64,000 nt of DNA from Kocuria massiliensis (GTDB lineage: Bacteria; Actinomycetota; Actinomycetes; Actinomycetales; Micrococcaceae): positions 1 to 64,000 of the forward strand of contig NZ_LT835160.1 in NCBI RefSeq assembly GCF_900169715.1, given 5' to 3'. Made by a program: the position numbers and the translations under genes. Below the pieces are notes generated by a model that ran no database searches, was not told the origin of the DNA, and worked only from the letters and a program-made list of their open reading frames with translations. Shown here piece after piece: positions 49,197 through 58,057 of this stretch. Numbering within the stretch: position 1 is the first letter of the stretch; every line of letters starts with the position of its first letter.

Positions 49197-50126
49197 TTAT
49201 TTGATGCTTGAAGTTGCCACGGTCCCCTCGAGATCGGATCGCATCTGAGCGACTTCCGCCTCGGTGGGGTCCACGTGGGGCAGGCGAACTCGGCTGGATG
49301 TCAGCCGTCCCTGCCAGTGAAGAATCGATTTTGCGGCCACTGCCCCGGGGACCCGGGCCATGGTCGCGGAGACGACGGGATGAATCTCGCGGTGAAGGGC
49401 GGCCGCAGTTGCCAGGTCACCGGCCACGACGGCATCAATCAGTTCCCGGAAGTGCTCGGGAATCACGTGAGTCGTCACGCCGACGAGTCCCATGGCACCG
49501 ATGGACATCCACGGTAGCGTCAGCCCGTCGTCACCCGAGTAAAACTGCAGATTCGTGCGGGACATGACTTCGGTTGCGGCCGCAAAATCCGCCTTGGCGT
49601 CCTTAACGGCAACGATATTGGGGTGCTCCGCCAGCGCGATCATCGTGTCCGGAGCGATCTGAATGCCGGCGCGTCCGGGGATGTCATACAGCATGACCGG
49701 AGTCGTCACCGCGTCGGCGACCGTGCGGAAATGAGCAAGGAGGCCGGACTGCGTGGGCTTGTTGTAATACGGCGTCACGACCAGAAGGCCGTCCACTCCG
49801 ACCTCTTCCGCGAGGGCTGCAAGATGCAAGGTGTGTGCGGTGTCGTTCGAGCCCACACCCGCAATGATCGAGGCCCGATCCCCTACGGCGTCCTTGACGA
49901 TGCGGAATACCTTCGCGTTTTCCTCGTCCGTCATGGTCGAGTATTCACCCGTGGTTCCGCACACCACTAGGCCGTCGTTGCCGCGGTCTACCAGGTCGAC
50001 GGCCAGTCGGGCCGTCGCCTGTTCGTCGACGCTACCATCGTCCGCGAACGGCGTGACCATAGCGGTCAGCAATCGACCGAACAACGGCTTGACGGTAGTG
50101 GGGTTCTCGTTCGAAGACTCAGACAT
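49197..50126 (-). CDS. dapA: 4-hydroxy-tetrahydrodipicolinate synthase
   Basis: Condenses pyruvate and aspartate semialdehyde, the entry to lysine and diaminopimelate. The 309-residue TIM barrel has the Schiff-base Lys (about 175) in VKDAKAD, the catalytic Tyr in MLYDIPGR and GTTGEYSTM. Start at ATG 50126; GGGG lies close by, and TAGCCT seven bases before it also allows a leaderless start. It follows the membrane TPR gene by about 20 bases. Confidence 0.95.
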   Translation of the reverse strand: MSESSNENPTTVKPLFGRLLTAMVTPFADDGSVDEQATARLAVDLVDRGNDGLVVCGTTGEYSTMTDEENAKVFRIVKDAVGDRASIIAGVGSNDTAHTLHLAALAEEVGVDGLLVVTPYYNKPTQSGLLAHFRTVADAVTTPVMLYDIPGRAGIQIAPDTMIALAEHPNIVAVKDAKADFAAATEVMSRTNLQFYSGDDGLTLPWMSIGAMGLVGVTTHVIPEHFRELIDAVVAGDLATAAALHREIHPVVSATMARVPGAVAAKSILHWQGRLTSSRVRLPHVDPTEAEVAQMRSDLEGTVATSSIK

Positions 50127-50147
50127 AATCCCCAGGCTACAACACAA

Positions 50148-50765
50148 CTAGGACTCTTCGCCCTGGTACAACGCGCCTATTGAACGTCCACGATGTAAGG
50201 CCACGGCGTCGCGCATGGACCTCCGGGCCCGCTTCCGGTCCCCCGCGGCGTCGTACGCGCACGAAAGTCGGAACCAGGAACGCCAATCGTCAGGATTTTC
50301 CTCAACGTCACGTTGAAATTGAGGAAACTGCTCATCGGCGGCGGCGCGGTCAATTCCACCGGCGGCCGTTCGAGGCAGATTGTCTTCGGGGAGCCCGCCT
50401 TCTGACGCCAGGATTGATCCGAGCTGCTGAACACGAATGCCAAAAAGAACTTCTCGGATGAGCGCCCATGCCCCAATCAAGGGCAGAACGATCAGACCGG
50501 CACCGAGCAAAATTCCCGTGATGTTACCGGCGGCGACCAAAAGAATGCCTCGCTGGAGGGTCAGCACCAGATACAAAGCCAATAGTGCCACCGTGACGGC
50601 GGCGAAGGTCTTGCCTTTATTCGTGGATTCGACAAACACGAAGGCAGCGCTGAACGCCAAAATAACGAGGATGAACAGCCGAGTTCCGCTCGGAATCGGG
50701 AGGAGCCACACGCTGACGGCGGCAAGCACGGCCACCACCGCCGTGAATACTTTGAGTCCGCGCAC
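50148..50765 (-). CDS. Membrane protein with C-terminal TPR-like segment
   Basis: A 205-residue protein. Four hydrophobic helices lie in residues 5-112, then a cytosolic tail of about 90 residues. In the tail, EENPDDWRSWFRLSCAYDAAGDRKRARRSM has the spacing and residues of a tetratricopeptide repeat. Function unknown. The GTG at 50765 begins two bases after the dapB stop and the stop is 21 bases before dapA, so the gene is in the dap operon. The same gene between dapB and dapA is known from related Micrococcaceae, which suggests a linked role. Confidence 0.8.
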   Translation of the reverse strand: MRGLKVFTAVVAVLAAVSVWLLPIPSGTRLFILVILAFSAAFVFVESTNKGKTFAAVTVALLALYLVLTLQRGILLVAAGNITGILLGAGLIVLPLIGAWALIREVLFGIRVQQLGSILASEGGLPEDNLPRTAAGGIDRAAADEQFPQFQRDVEENPDDWRSWFRLSCAYDAAGDRKRARRSMRDAVALHRGRSIGALYQGEES

Positions 50766-50767
50766 GC

Positions 50768-51523
50768 TCAGGCCAAGTCCAGGTAGCCGTCGAGACCGTG
50801 AGTCAGGCCGGGGCGCTCCCCCACGGTTCGCACTCCCAAAAGAACTCCCGGCATGAAAGACACCCGGTCAAAGGAGTCGTGGCGGATTGTCAGCTGCTGC
50901 CCAATATCACCCAACACGATCTCCTCATGTGCCACGAGCCCACGCAAACGAACGGCGTGAACGTGGACGTCGTCGATCACGGCGCCACGGGAGCCTTCGG
51001 GATCGGTTTGAGTCGCATCCGGGCTCGGACCTCGGCCGGCTTCTCGCCGTGCCTGGGCAATCTCCTGCGCGGTGTGTCGAGCCGTTCCCGAGGGAGCATC
51101 CAATTTCTCCGGGTGATGCAGTTCGATCACCTCAACGGATTCAAAATACTTGCTTGCGGTCGCCGCAAACTTCCCGGCCAACACGGCGCCGATCGCGAAA
51201 TTCGGGGCGATCAGTACGCCCACTCCGGGATTCTTCTCGAGCAATTCGTTCAACCGGCCTAGCTTGGCCTCGTCCCAGCCCGTTGTCCCCACGACGGCGT
51301 GCATCCCGTGCGAAACGGCGAAGCGGACGTTCTCCTCGCTCGCGTCGGGAACAGTCAGGTCGACGACGACGTCGGCCTCTGCCTCCACCAGCGCGTCCAA
51401 GGCATCACTCGAGCCGAGCGCCGCCACCAATTCCATATCTTCTGCTGCATTCACCGCGTCGACGGCCTGCGAACCCATACGGCCCGCGGCACCCAGAACG
51501 GCCACCTTGATCACGTCAGTCAT
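50768..51523 (-). CDS. dapB: 4-hydroxy-tetrahydrodipicolinate reductase
   Basis: NAD(P)H-dependent second step of the diaminopimelate pathway. The 251-residue protein opens with VAVLGAAGRMGSQAV (Rossmann), has GTTGWDEAKL and the catalytic block ELHHPEKLDAPSGTA. The frame is open over 100 codons further up, but the typical start is ATG 51523, where TAGGGT lies seven bases before and no strong Shine-Dalgarno sequence exists. It is divergent from the acyltransferase gene at 51641. Confidence 0.95.
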   Translation of the reverse strand: MTDVIKVAVLGAAGRMGSQAVDAVNAAEDMELVAALGSSDALDALVEAEADVVVDLTVPDASEENVRFAVSHGMHAVVGTTGWDEAKLGRLNELLEKNPGVGVLIAPNFAIGAVLAGKFAATASKYFESVEVIELHHPEKLDAPSGTARHTAQEIAQARREAGRGPSPDATQTDPEGSRGAVIDDVHVHAVRLRGLVAHEEIVLGDIGQQLTIRHDSFDRVSFMPGVLLGVRTVGERPGLTHGLDGYLDLA

Positions 51524-51640
51524 AAACCCCACCCTATCGCCGCGTCGCTGCACTCGACGACGATGACGTCCGTCTCCGCGAGGGATCCTCCCGCGATGTG
51601 TGGCTGAGAACGCGACCTCCTCCCAGCTGGGACGGATACC

Positions 51641-53680
51641 ATGAAGTTCAGTTACCTTCGCGTCAGCGAGAGGAAACACAACCCCACGTTTCATTCCCCA
51701 GGATCCACACCTCGTATGTCTTCCCCCACTCCCTTTGCCTCCTCCGTTCCCCCTGAAGCGGCAGAGAGCAAATTCGTGCTCCGCGGCCTTGACGGGTTGC
51801 GAGCGATCGCCGTTGCGGCCGTGATGGTGTATCACCTGTGGCCGGGAGCGCTGCCGGGTGGCTTGGTCGGCGTCGACCTCTTCTTCGTGATCTCCGGGTA
51901 TCTCATCACGGCGCTATTACTCAAAGAAGCCGCATTTACGGACCGGATGCGATTGCCCCAGTTCTGGATGCGACGACTCCGTCGACTCGTCCCGGCGATG
52001 GTTCTGTGCGTCGTGGTGTGCACGAGTCTCGCCCTGCTGGTGGGCGGCGACGTATTGGTGGAAATGCCGCGCCAGGTGTTTGGGGCGCTGACGTACACCT
52101 CCAACTGGACCAATATTGCTGCGGGGAATGACTATTTCGCACAGACCAATCCGGAGTTGTACACCAATTTCTGGTCGCTGGCTTTGGAAGAGCAGTTTTA
52201 CCTCGCCTGGCCCGTCATCCTCGTGGTCACGTGCATGCTCGTCAGCACCTGGCGGCGTCGCCGTGTTGTGCCCATGGTCCTGGGCGTGGGGTCCATCGTG
52301 GCGATGCTCGTGTGGAACGCCGTGGAAGGCTCCACCACTCGCGGATACTACGGCCTCGATACCCACGCCTTCGGTCTGATGCTGGGAGCGGTCTTGGCAT
52401 TGGCTATCCCGTGGAGTATGTACCCGCCGCGTCCCGGGGTGAAGGTCTGGGCCCTCGATCGAGGTTTTCGCCCCGGCCTGAATATCGTGCGTATCCTCGC
52501 TGGTTGGCTGAGTCTGCTCCTGTTGCCGTTCCTGTGCCTCACGCTCAATGAGGCGAACCCTTCACTTTTGGCTCCTTGGGGCCTTCTTGCCGCGTCAATC
52601 CTTGGCATCGGGTGCATTCAGGCACTTCTACCGGACGTTCGAGGAACGGGCGCCGAAGGGTTGCGCCGACTCTTATCCCTGGCTCCGCTGGCCTGGCTCG
52701 GCAAGAGGTCCTACGGAATCTACCTATGGCACTGGCCGCTCATGGCCCTGGCCCACTACGGCGCACCTGAGGTTCCGGGGCATTTGCGAAATCTTGGTGT
52801 CCTCTTCGTGACGGTTGTGATCGCTGCGGTGTCCTACCGCTGGCTCGAACAACCCGTTCGCCGACTGGGATTCGGAGGCGCTCTGGCCCGGTTGGGCGGA
52901 GCCGTGACGCGTGCAGGTCGTCCCCGGTGGATCGCCGTTGGCTCGGTCAGTTTGGGGCTCCTCGCGGTAGGCGGAACCGTCGTCGCGTGCCTTCACGCTC
53001 CCCAGCAGACGCAAGCCGAATCCGTGGTGGCGGAAGGAGAATCCGCACTGTCGTCGAGCCCGACGCCGAGCGCTTCCCCCTCGGAGACCGCCTCCGGACC
53101 TCAGCCCTATCACCCCACGCCAGGCGGACAAGACGTCACGATGATTGGAGACTCCGTGACCCTGGCTTCGGCCGAGGCGCTCCAAGACAAGTTGCCGGGG
53201 ATTTCTATCGATGCAGCGGTGAGCCGCAACGTCAGCGAAGGCATCGACCTGGCGCGGCAACGTTCGGAAGACGGCACCTTGGGCCGAGTGGTCGTCATCT
53301 CGCTGTCCACCAACGCCGCCATGACCTCTCACGACGTCGATCAACTCGTCAAGATCGCGGAGTCCGGCGAGGTCCGAGAAGTCGTATTAGTCACGGGTCA
53401 AGCGCCCCCAACCTTGGACTGGGTCTCGACGTCAAATAACACCATCCGGGAGGCCACCGGGGCGAATGACAAGCTGGTGCTCGCCGATTGGGCGAAGGCT
53501 TCGGACGGCAAACGGGACCTTCTGGTTTCCGACGGCGTTCATCCGCAGGCCGCAGGCCAGGACCTTTATGCCACCACGGTCGCCGACGCCGTCGATCACG
53601 CTAAACAGAATCTCGAGAAAGCCACGGCTGGACTCTCCGAGTCGCAGAACGCCCAACAATCCGCTGCTCCCGGGCCGTAA
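51641..53680 (+). CDS. OafA-type O-acyltransferase with C-terminal SGNH domain
   Basis: A 679-residue membrane acyltransferase that moves acyl groups, usually acetyl, onto cell-surface glycans. The N-terminal acyltransferase-3 domain (about 45-440) has some ten helices with RGLDGLRAIAVAAVMVYH (catalytic His at about 65), VDLFFVISGYLIT and FWSLALEEQFYLAW. A Ser/Pro linker (about 465-500) leads to an extracellular SGNH hydrolase domain with Ser505 in GDSVT and Asp631/His634 in SDGVHP. OatA-like peptidoglycan or teichoic acetylation is plausible. ATG 51641 or 51716 could be the start. It faces away from dapB. Confidence 0.88.
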   Translation: MKFSYLRVSERKHNPTFHSPGSTPRMSSPTPFASSVPPEAAESKFVLRGLDGLRAIAVAAVMVYHLWPGALPGGLVGVDLFFVISGYLITALLLKEAAFTDRMRLPQFWMRRLRRLVPAMVLCVVVCTSLALLVGGDVLVEMPRQVFGALTYTSNWTNIAAGNDYFAQTNPELYTNFWSLALEEQFYLAWPVILVVTCMLVSTWRRRRVVPMVLGVGSIVAMLVWNAVEGSTTRGYYGLDTHAFGLMLGAVLALAIPWSMYPPRPGVKVWALDRGFRPGLNIVRILAGWLSLLLLPFLCLTLNEANPSLLAPWGLLAASILGIGCIQALLPDVRGTGAEGLRRLLSLAPLAWLGKRSYGIYLWHWPLMALAHYGAPEVPGHLRNLGVLFVTVVIAAVSYRWLEQPVRRLGFGGALARLGGAVTRAGRPRWIAVGSVSLGLLAVGGTVVACLHAPQQTQAESVVAEGESALSSSPTPSASPSETASGPQPYHPTPGGQDVTMIGDSVTLASAEALQDKLPGISIDAAVSRNVSEGIDLARQRSEDGTLGRVVVISLSTNAAMTSHDVDQLVKIAESGEVREVVLVTGQAPPTLDWVSTSNNTIREATGANDKLVLADWAKASDGKRDLLVSDGVHPQAAGQDLYATTVADAVDHAKQNLEKATAGLSESQNAQQSAAPGP

Positions 53681-53750
53681 TTTCGATCCACGGCGCTCTG
53701 TGACGTGACCTCCGACGGGTGACGACGGTCTGGGCTGTTAGGTTCGATGG

Positions 53751-54554
53751 ATGGAGAATCCTCACGCCAGTCCCGTTTCCATCAGTTTTGCCGTGGGCAA
53801 TGCGCGAGGAGAGCTCCTCGCTGGACACCGACCGGATGCCCAGTACTACGCGGCATCCACCATGAAGCTCGCCGTGCTACTGGCGGCGGGCCGTGGCCTC
53901 AAGGCAGGGACGTTGGACTGGACGGCGACCTACCCGTCCACCAGGACTTTCACCGGCGTCGACGGGCACCCATTTCGCTTGACGGGCGACCATCTCGACC
54001 CTGAATTTCCCCCTGAGTCCACGCCGGTTCCAGTGACTGACCTTCTGGAGGCCATGATCTCGCGGTCGTCGAATGAAGCGACGAATATGCTGATGCGCGA
54101 GGTTGGGCTCCCGGCGATCGAGGGCGTCCTTCGAGATTTCGCTGTGAATTCGACGCGCATCGAACGACTCATCGGTGATGAGGCCGCCGAGCAACGGGGT
54201 CTCAGCAACATAACCACCGCACGCGATCTCGTCACTCTGATGCATGCGACCGCGAACGGGTGGGAGGGCCCCTGTGCCACGTCTTTGGGCCTAGAGACCA
54301 CCCGTTTCTTCCAAGAAATCCTGAAGGCACAACGCACGGCACCCATCGGTAGAGCACTGCCCGCCGGAACGGTGTGGGGCTCCAAGTCCGGGGAGGTTCC
54401 CGGGATCCGCCACGACGTCGCCTTCGTCGGCGACCCGGGCGCCAAGGACTGCCAGTACCTGTCCATTTGTACCCGGGGTTACACCGAGGAGGCGGCCGAC
54501 GAGGCGATAGCGGCCTTGGTCGCCGCGCTCATGAGCCGCCCCCGGTCTTCGTAG
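53751..54554 (+). CDS. Class A beta-lactamase-like serine hydrolase
   Basis: A 267-residue penicillin-binding-fold protein with the three motifs S-x-x-K (Ser36-Lys39 in ASTMKL), S-x-N (106-108 in SRSSNEA) and KSG (212-214 in GSKSGEVPG). The omega-loop glutamate of true class A enzymes is not seen. There is no signal peptide, so either the start is misplaced or the enzyme acts in the cytoplasm on internalised peptides or esters. TAGGTT six bases before ATG 53751 fits a leaderless mRNA. It may be a hydrolase of unknown substrate rather than a resistance gene. Confidence 0.75.
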   Translation: MENPHASPVSISFAVGNARGELLAGHRPDAQYYAASTMKLAVLLAAGRGLKAGTLDWTATYPSTRTFTGVDGHPFRLTGDHLDPEFPPESTPVPVTDLLEAMISRSSNEATNMLMREVGLPAIEGVLRDFAVNSTRIERLIGDEAAEQRGLSNITTARDLVTLMHATANGWEGPCATSLGLETTRFFQEILKAQRTAPIGRALPAGTVWGSKSGEVPGIRHDVAFVGDPGAKDCQYLSICTRGYTEEAADEAIAALVAALMSRPRSS

Positions 54555-54555
54555 A

Positions 54556-54588
54556 AAACCCCCATACGACGTCGTCGTATGGGGGTTT
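54556..54588. terminator. Bidirectional terminator between convergent genes
   Basis: AAACCCCCATACGAC and its perfect complement (54574-54588) flank a three-base GTC loop. It lies between the hydrolase gene and the minus-strand NlpC/P60 gene, six bases before the latter's stop. A-rich and T-rich ends suit both directions. Confidence 0.9.
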
Positions 54589-54594
54589 CGCCGT

Positions 54595-55638
54595 TCACAG
54601 CATCCGGCGTGCGCCCGAGAACTCGTCCTTGGAATCCCATGTCTTCCAGTCCGTGACCGAGACGCTCGTCGACTCGTTGGGAGCGTGAATCATCTTGCCG
54701 TCGCCCATATACATCCCCACATGGTGCACGGCACCGGTGCCTCCAGGTTGGGCGAAGAACAACAAATCACCCGGTTGCAGGTCCCGTTCGTCCACCGCTG
54801 TGCCGAACTCGGCCTGTGCGTCCGCGTCACGGGGAATATCGATTCCATGCGCCCGGTACATATTCGAGGTGAATCCCGAACAGTCGTACCCGTAGGACGA
54901 CATTCCGGCCCACAGGTACCGCAGACCCAAGAACCGCTGGCCCGTTTCAACGACCTGCTCCCCGGTCGGTTTCGGTGCCGTCTGGCCCGGCTGGTAGACC
55001 TCGACGTCGCTGGTCGGCAACGTACCGGAACCCCCGTCCGGCAACTGAACGGTCACATGGTCGCTAGACTGTTTCGCCACCGGAAGTTCGGTATTGAAGC
55101 TGACGTCGGTCGTCGGAGTTCCGGCTTTCGTCCCGGCGACGACGCTCTTCTTCGCGGTCACCACGGCACGGGGTGCCTGCTTCTTCTCGTCGGCAAAGGA
55201 CGGATTCTCCACCAACTGACGGACGGGCATCCACCCAGGGTATCCACGTGGATCACGGGGCGTCATTTGATCGGTCACGACCACCTTGGCCCATTCCCCG
55301 GAAACCTCCGTCACCGTGACACGAGACCCATAGAGAGCCTGAGTCTCTAGATGTCCGGTGAGCCAGCCCCGGAGCTTGGTGTCCTGAAGGTTCCGATTCC
55401 ACAAGTCCAGATCGGTCGGATGGGTCGTTGAGGGGCGATCTTCGGGGCGGTCTTGACCAGGCTCGGTCCACAGGGTTGCGACGTTGTCATTGACAAAAGC
55501 CGTGTCACCGGCAGATATCTGCCCGGATTCATGGGCAACATCCGACGGGGAGGAACCGTCGGCCCAAGCGGCCGTACCCGTCGTCGTGCACGCGAACACT
55601 AAAGTCGCGGCGGCCGCGAGAATGCGTGGGGTTTTCAT
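54595..55638 (-). CDS. Secreted NlpC/P60 endopeptidase with SH3-like domain
   Basis: A 347-residue cell-wall peptidase. Signal peptide at 1-26 (cut at AWA-DG); a bacterial SH3-like region at about 45-215; the NlpC/P60 catalytic domain at about 225-347 with Cys253 in YDCSGF, His306 in HHVGMY and a third polar residue His318 in IHAPN. The SH3 plus NlpC order resembles YkfC-type gamma-D-glutamyl-L-diamino acid endopeptidases. Unlike B. subtilis YkfC it appears exported. ATG 55638 overlaps the epimerase stop as ATGA, so the two are coupled; together they fit murein-peptide breakdown. Confidence 0.86.
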   Translation of the reverse strand: MKTPRILAAAATLVFACTTTGTAAWADGSSPSDVAHESGQISAGDTAFVNDNVATLWTEPGQDRPEDRPSTTHPTDLDLWNRNLQDTKLRGWLTGHLETQALYGSRVTVTEVSGEWAKVVVTDQMTPRDPRGYPGWMPVRQLVENPSFADEKKQAPRAVVTAKKSVVAGTKAGTPTTDVSFNTELPVAKQSSDHVTVQLPDGGSGTLPTSDVEVYQPGQTAPKPTGEQVVETGQRFLGLRYLWAGMSSYGYDCSGFTSNMYRAHGIDIPRDADAQAEFGTAVDERDLQPGDLLFFAQPGGTGAVHHVGMYMGDGKMIHAPNESTSVSVTDWKTWDSKDEFSGARRML

Positions 55639-56783
55639 GCGAGATGTCCTTCCATCAGGGACCCAGCGGCGTGGATGCCAAGTCCGGTCTCTTTCGTCAC
55701 GGTCAGATGCGCGCCGTCGCGCACGTATCCGCCCGAGATTCTGGGGTCATCGATCCATTCGGCCGAATCGAGATCGACCAGGCCGATGGACGATCGAGCG
55801 ATCGCGAGATGTACCGCGGCCGCAATTGAAGGTCGCGGCTCCATCATGGCGCCGATCATGCATCCGAGCCCAGCGGCTTCGGCGATGTCGGCGAGCGCAA
55901 TGGCGGCCCGAATACCGCCGCATTTGGCAAGTTTGATGTTCAGCATGTCAGCTGCGCCGCGCCGGACAATCTCCACGGCGTCATGCGGCGTGGCTACGGA
56001 CTCATCCGCCATGATGGGCGTGTAGACCGCCGCCGTCACAGCCGCCAACGCCTCGAGATCGTGTTTGGGTGTGGGCTGTTCCACCAGGTCCACGGGGAAT
56101 CCCGAATCTTCCAGGGACGAAATCGCGCGGATCGCTTCCTGGGCCGTCCACCCCTGGTTGGCGTCCAGGCGGAACCGCGCTTGAGGCACGGCCTCCCGGA
56201 GAATCTCTAAGCGTTCCATGTCACGGTGCCAATTCTGACCGAGCTTGATCTTGAGGATTCGGAAACCCTCGTCCCAAGCCTTGATCCCGTCCTGTGCCAT
56301 GACGTCAGGCTCTCCCAGGCTGACGGTCATATCGGTTTCGACGCTGCCCTCGGTCCGACCGCCCAATGCGACGGTCAGCGGGCGTCCCAGGGCAGCCGAC
56401 CACGCATCATGAAGCGCGACGTCGACGGCGGCCTTGGCACTGGAATTCCCAGAGCAACTGTTCATGACGACGTCGGAGGCTTCGTGTAGCGACAACGTGC
56501 GCCCAACGAGGCTTTCGGACATGGGCCCATTGACCGCCGCCTCAATCGATGCCACCGATTCCCCCGTCACCGCCCACGTTTGAGCCGCCGATCCGATCCC
56601 CCGAACGTCGCCGTCGAGGTCGAGCTCGACGAGGACTCCGTCGATGGCATCCGCTCGACGTCGGGATGTCACAAAAGGCCGGACCAAAGGGCCACGGTAA
56701 GGCACGGTAGCGAGGCGACGGACGGTCAGTGCGCCATCCGTCGGGGCTGGCATGCTCAGGTGCTTTTCGGTTGACTCCATCAT
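55635..56783 (-). CDS. Enolase-superfamily dipeptide epimerase (L-Ala-D/L-Glu type)
   Basis: A 382-residue enzyme that should invert D-Glu in L-Ala-D-Glu so the dipeptide can be used. It has the muconate-lactonising barrel with catalytic ILKIKLG (Lys-x-Lys), metal ligands in RLDANQGW, VEQP and ADES, and the second lysine region NIKLAKCGG. Specificity for Ala-Glu is inferred from the NlpC neighbour; other dipeptides are possible. The ATG at 56783 overlaps the DUF819 TGA; a GTG one codon earlier is also in frame. No signal peptide, so cytoplasmic. Confidence 0.87.
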   Translation of the reverse strand: MMESTEKHLSMPAPTDGALTVRRLATVPYRGPLVRPFVTSRRRADAIDGVLVELDLDGDVRGIGSAAQTWAVTGESVASIEAAVNGPMSESLVGRTLSLHEASDVVMNSCSGNSSAKAAVDVALHDAWSAALGRPLTVALGGRTEGSVETDMTVSLGEPDVMAQDGIKAWDEGFRILKIKLGQNWHRDMERLEILREAVPQARFRLDANQGWTAQEAIRAISSLEDSGFPVDLVEQPTPKHDLEALAAVTAAVYTPIMADESVATPHDAVEIVRRGAADMLNIKLAKCGGIRAAIALADIAEAAGLGCMIGAMMEPRPSIAAAVHLAIARSSIGLVDLDSAEWIDDPRISGGYVRDGAHLTVTKETGLGIHAAGSLMEGHLA

Positions 56784-57937
56784 CACAGCACCGCCAAAAC
56801 TTGCGCGGTGATGAGCCCGAAGAATGTCCCCAGGAATGCACCCATCAGGGCAAAGAGCACACCCACGGGGACGAGCTGCCGATTGAAGGCGCTCGCGACC
56901 ACCGGTGCGGAGGCGATGCCCCCAATGTTGGCCGTGCTCGCAACGGCGAGGCTGAAGAGTTCCGTCCGAGTCAATTTGGCGTATACGACCATCACGACGA
57001 TGTGCACGATCATGACGATGACGCCCGCCACCAGGTACAACGGCGCTTGAGCCAGCGAGGAAAAATCGGACTGCGATGCAATGATTCCGATAATCAGGTA
57101 CAGCATGACGGTGGCAACCTCGCTCGATCCGGCGACGGCTCCGAGCCGGGTGGAACCGATCACCAAGCCCAACACGCTGACGATGAGAATGGTCCAGGTG
57201 CTCGACGTAATGACCACGCCAACCTCAGGCAAAACATTTCCGATAGCGGTGGCCACTGCGGAGATGAAGATTCCGAAACCGATCACGCACATGAGCGATC
57301 CCAGATCGATCGGCTTCTGCTGGTCGGCCTCTTTCTCCCCTGAGTGGGCATCGAGATAGCTCGTATCAGCCTTGGTCCAGGCATTAAATTTGTCGGAAAT
57401 CGACACCGAGCCAAACATCACCAGCAACCACACCGAGTAGATGATGGTGTCCACGATCAGGACATATCCGAAGACGTTCTGCGGGGCCTGAAGAATAGAT
57501 TGGACCGCCACCATGTTGGCGGAGCCGCCCGTCCACGACGCCGAGAGTGCGCCCAAGGCCTTCCATGCTTCCGGGTCCAAGACCTTCTGAAGAATCAAGA
57601 ACGCCACCACAAAACCGAGAAAAATGCTGAAGGCGGTGACGACGAAGGTGAGCAACAGTTTGGGTCCGAGCTTGATGATTTTCCGAACATCGCATTGAAA
57701 CAGCAAGAGGAGAATCATTGCCGGGAGGAGTGCATCCTGAACGGAAGTGCCTGTGGCCAAGACCTGCTCGTTATGGTCGAAGACACCGATCGTGTTGAGC
57801 AGAGCCGTCAAAATGTACATCAACACGAATCCCGGGACATACCGAAACAGCGTGAGTCGCGTGCGCTTTTCCAAGAACACGATGACCGCTGCCAGTCCCA
57901 TCAACACCCCCAAAAAGAGGAAGCCGTCGGTAACCAT
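56783..57937 (-). CDS. DUF819 family membrane protein, putative muropeptide transporter
   Basis: A 384-residue protein with about ten or eleven hydrophobic helices and the DUF819 features SASWTGGSANMVAVQ, STANIGGIASAPVVASAF and ALMGAFLGTFFGL. DUF819 is poorly described. These paired glycine-rich motifs in two similar halves resemble secondary carriers with crossed helices. Coupling to an epimerase and an NlpC peptidase suggests uptake of a murein dipeptide or tripeptide; that is inference. ATG 57937 has AAGGA nine bases upstream. A hairpin with T5 stands before it. Confidence 0.83.
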   Translation of the reverse strand: MVTDGFLFLGVLMGLAAVIVFLEKRTRLTLFRYVPGFVLMYILTALLNTIGVFDHNEQVLATGTSVQDALLPAMILLLLFQCDVRKIIKLGPKLLLTFVVTAFSIFLGFVVAFLILQKVLDPEAWKALGALSASWTGGSANMVAVQSILQAPQNVFGYVLIVDTIIYSVWLLVMFGSVSISDKFNAWTKADTSYLDAHSGEKEADQQKPIDLGSLMCVIGFGIFISAVATAIGNVLPEVGVVITSSTWTILIVSVLGLVIGSTRLGAVAGSSEVATVMLYLIIGIIASQSDFSSLAQAPLYLVAGVIVMIVHIVVMVVYAKLTRTELFSLAVASTANIGGIASAPVVASAFNRQLVPVGVLFALMGAFLGTFFGLITAQVLAVL

Positions 57938-57969
57938 TTCTCGTTTCCTTCCCAACACCCCCGGAAATG

Positions 57970-58013
57970 CAAAAAGTCGGAAACCCCGAGACGTCGTCTC
58001 GATGTTTCCGACT
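57970..58013 (-). terminator. Intrinsic terminator between DUF3870 and DUF819 genes
   Basis: On the minus strand AGTCGGAAAC and GTTTCCGACT, with inner CGAGAC/GTCTCG, form a 16-bp interrupted stem followed directly by TTTTT. It ends about 33 bases before the DUF819 start. It can end the DUF3870 transcript or work as an attenuator for the salvage genes. Confidence 0.85.
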
Positions 58014-58057
58014 GGATCCGGCCCCTGGGAAGGGACCAAGCAATCAGGAGGTGCCTG

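Noticed and set aside
53751-54554. Beta-lactam resistance gene
   Set aside because: The fold is right, but there is no signal peptide and no omega-loop glutamate, so resistance cannot be claimed.
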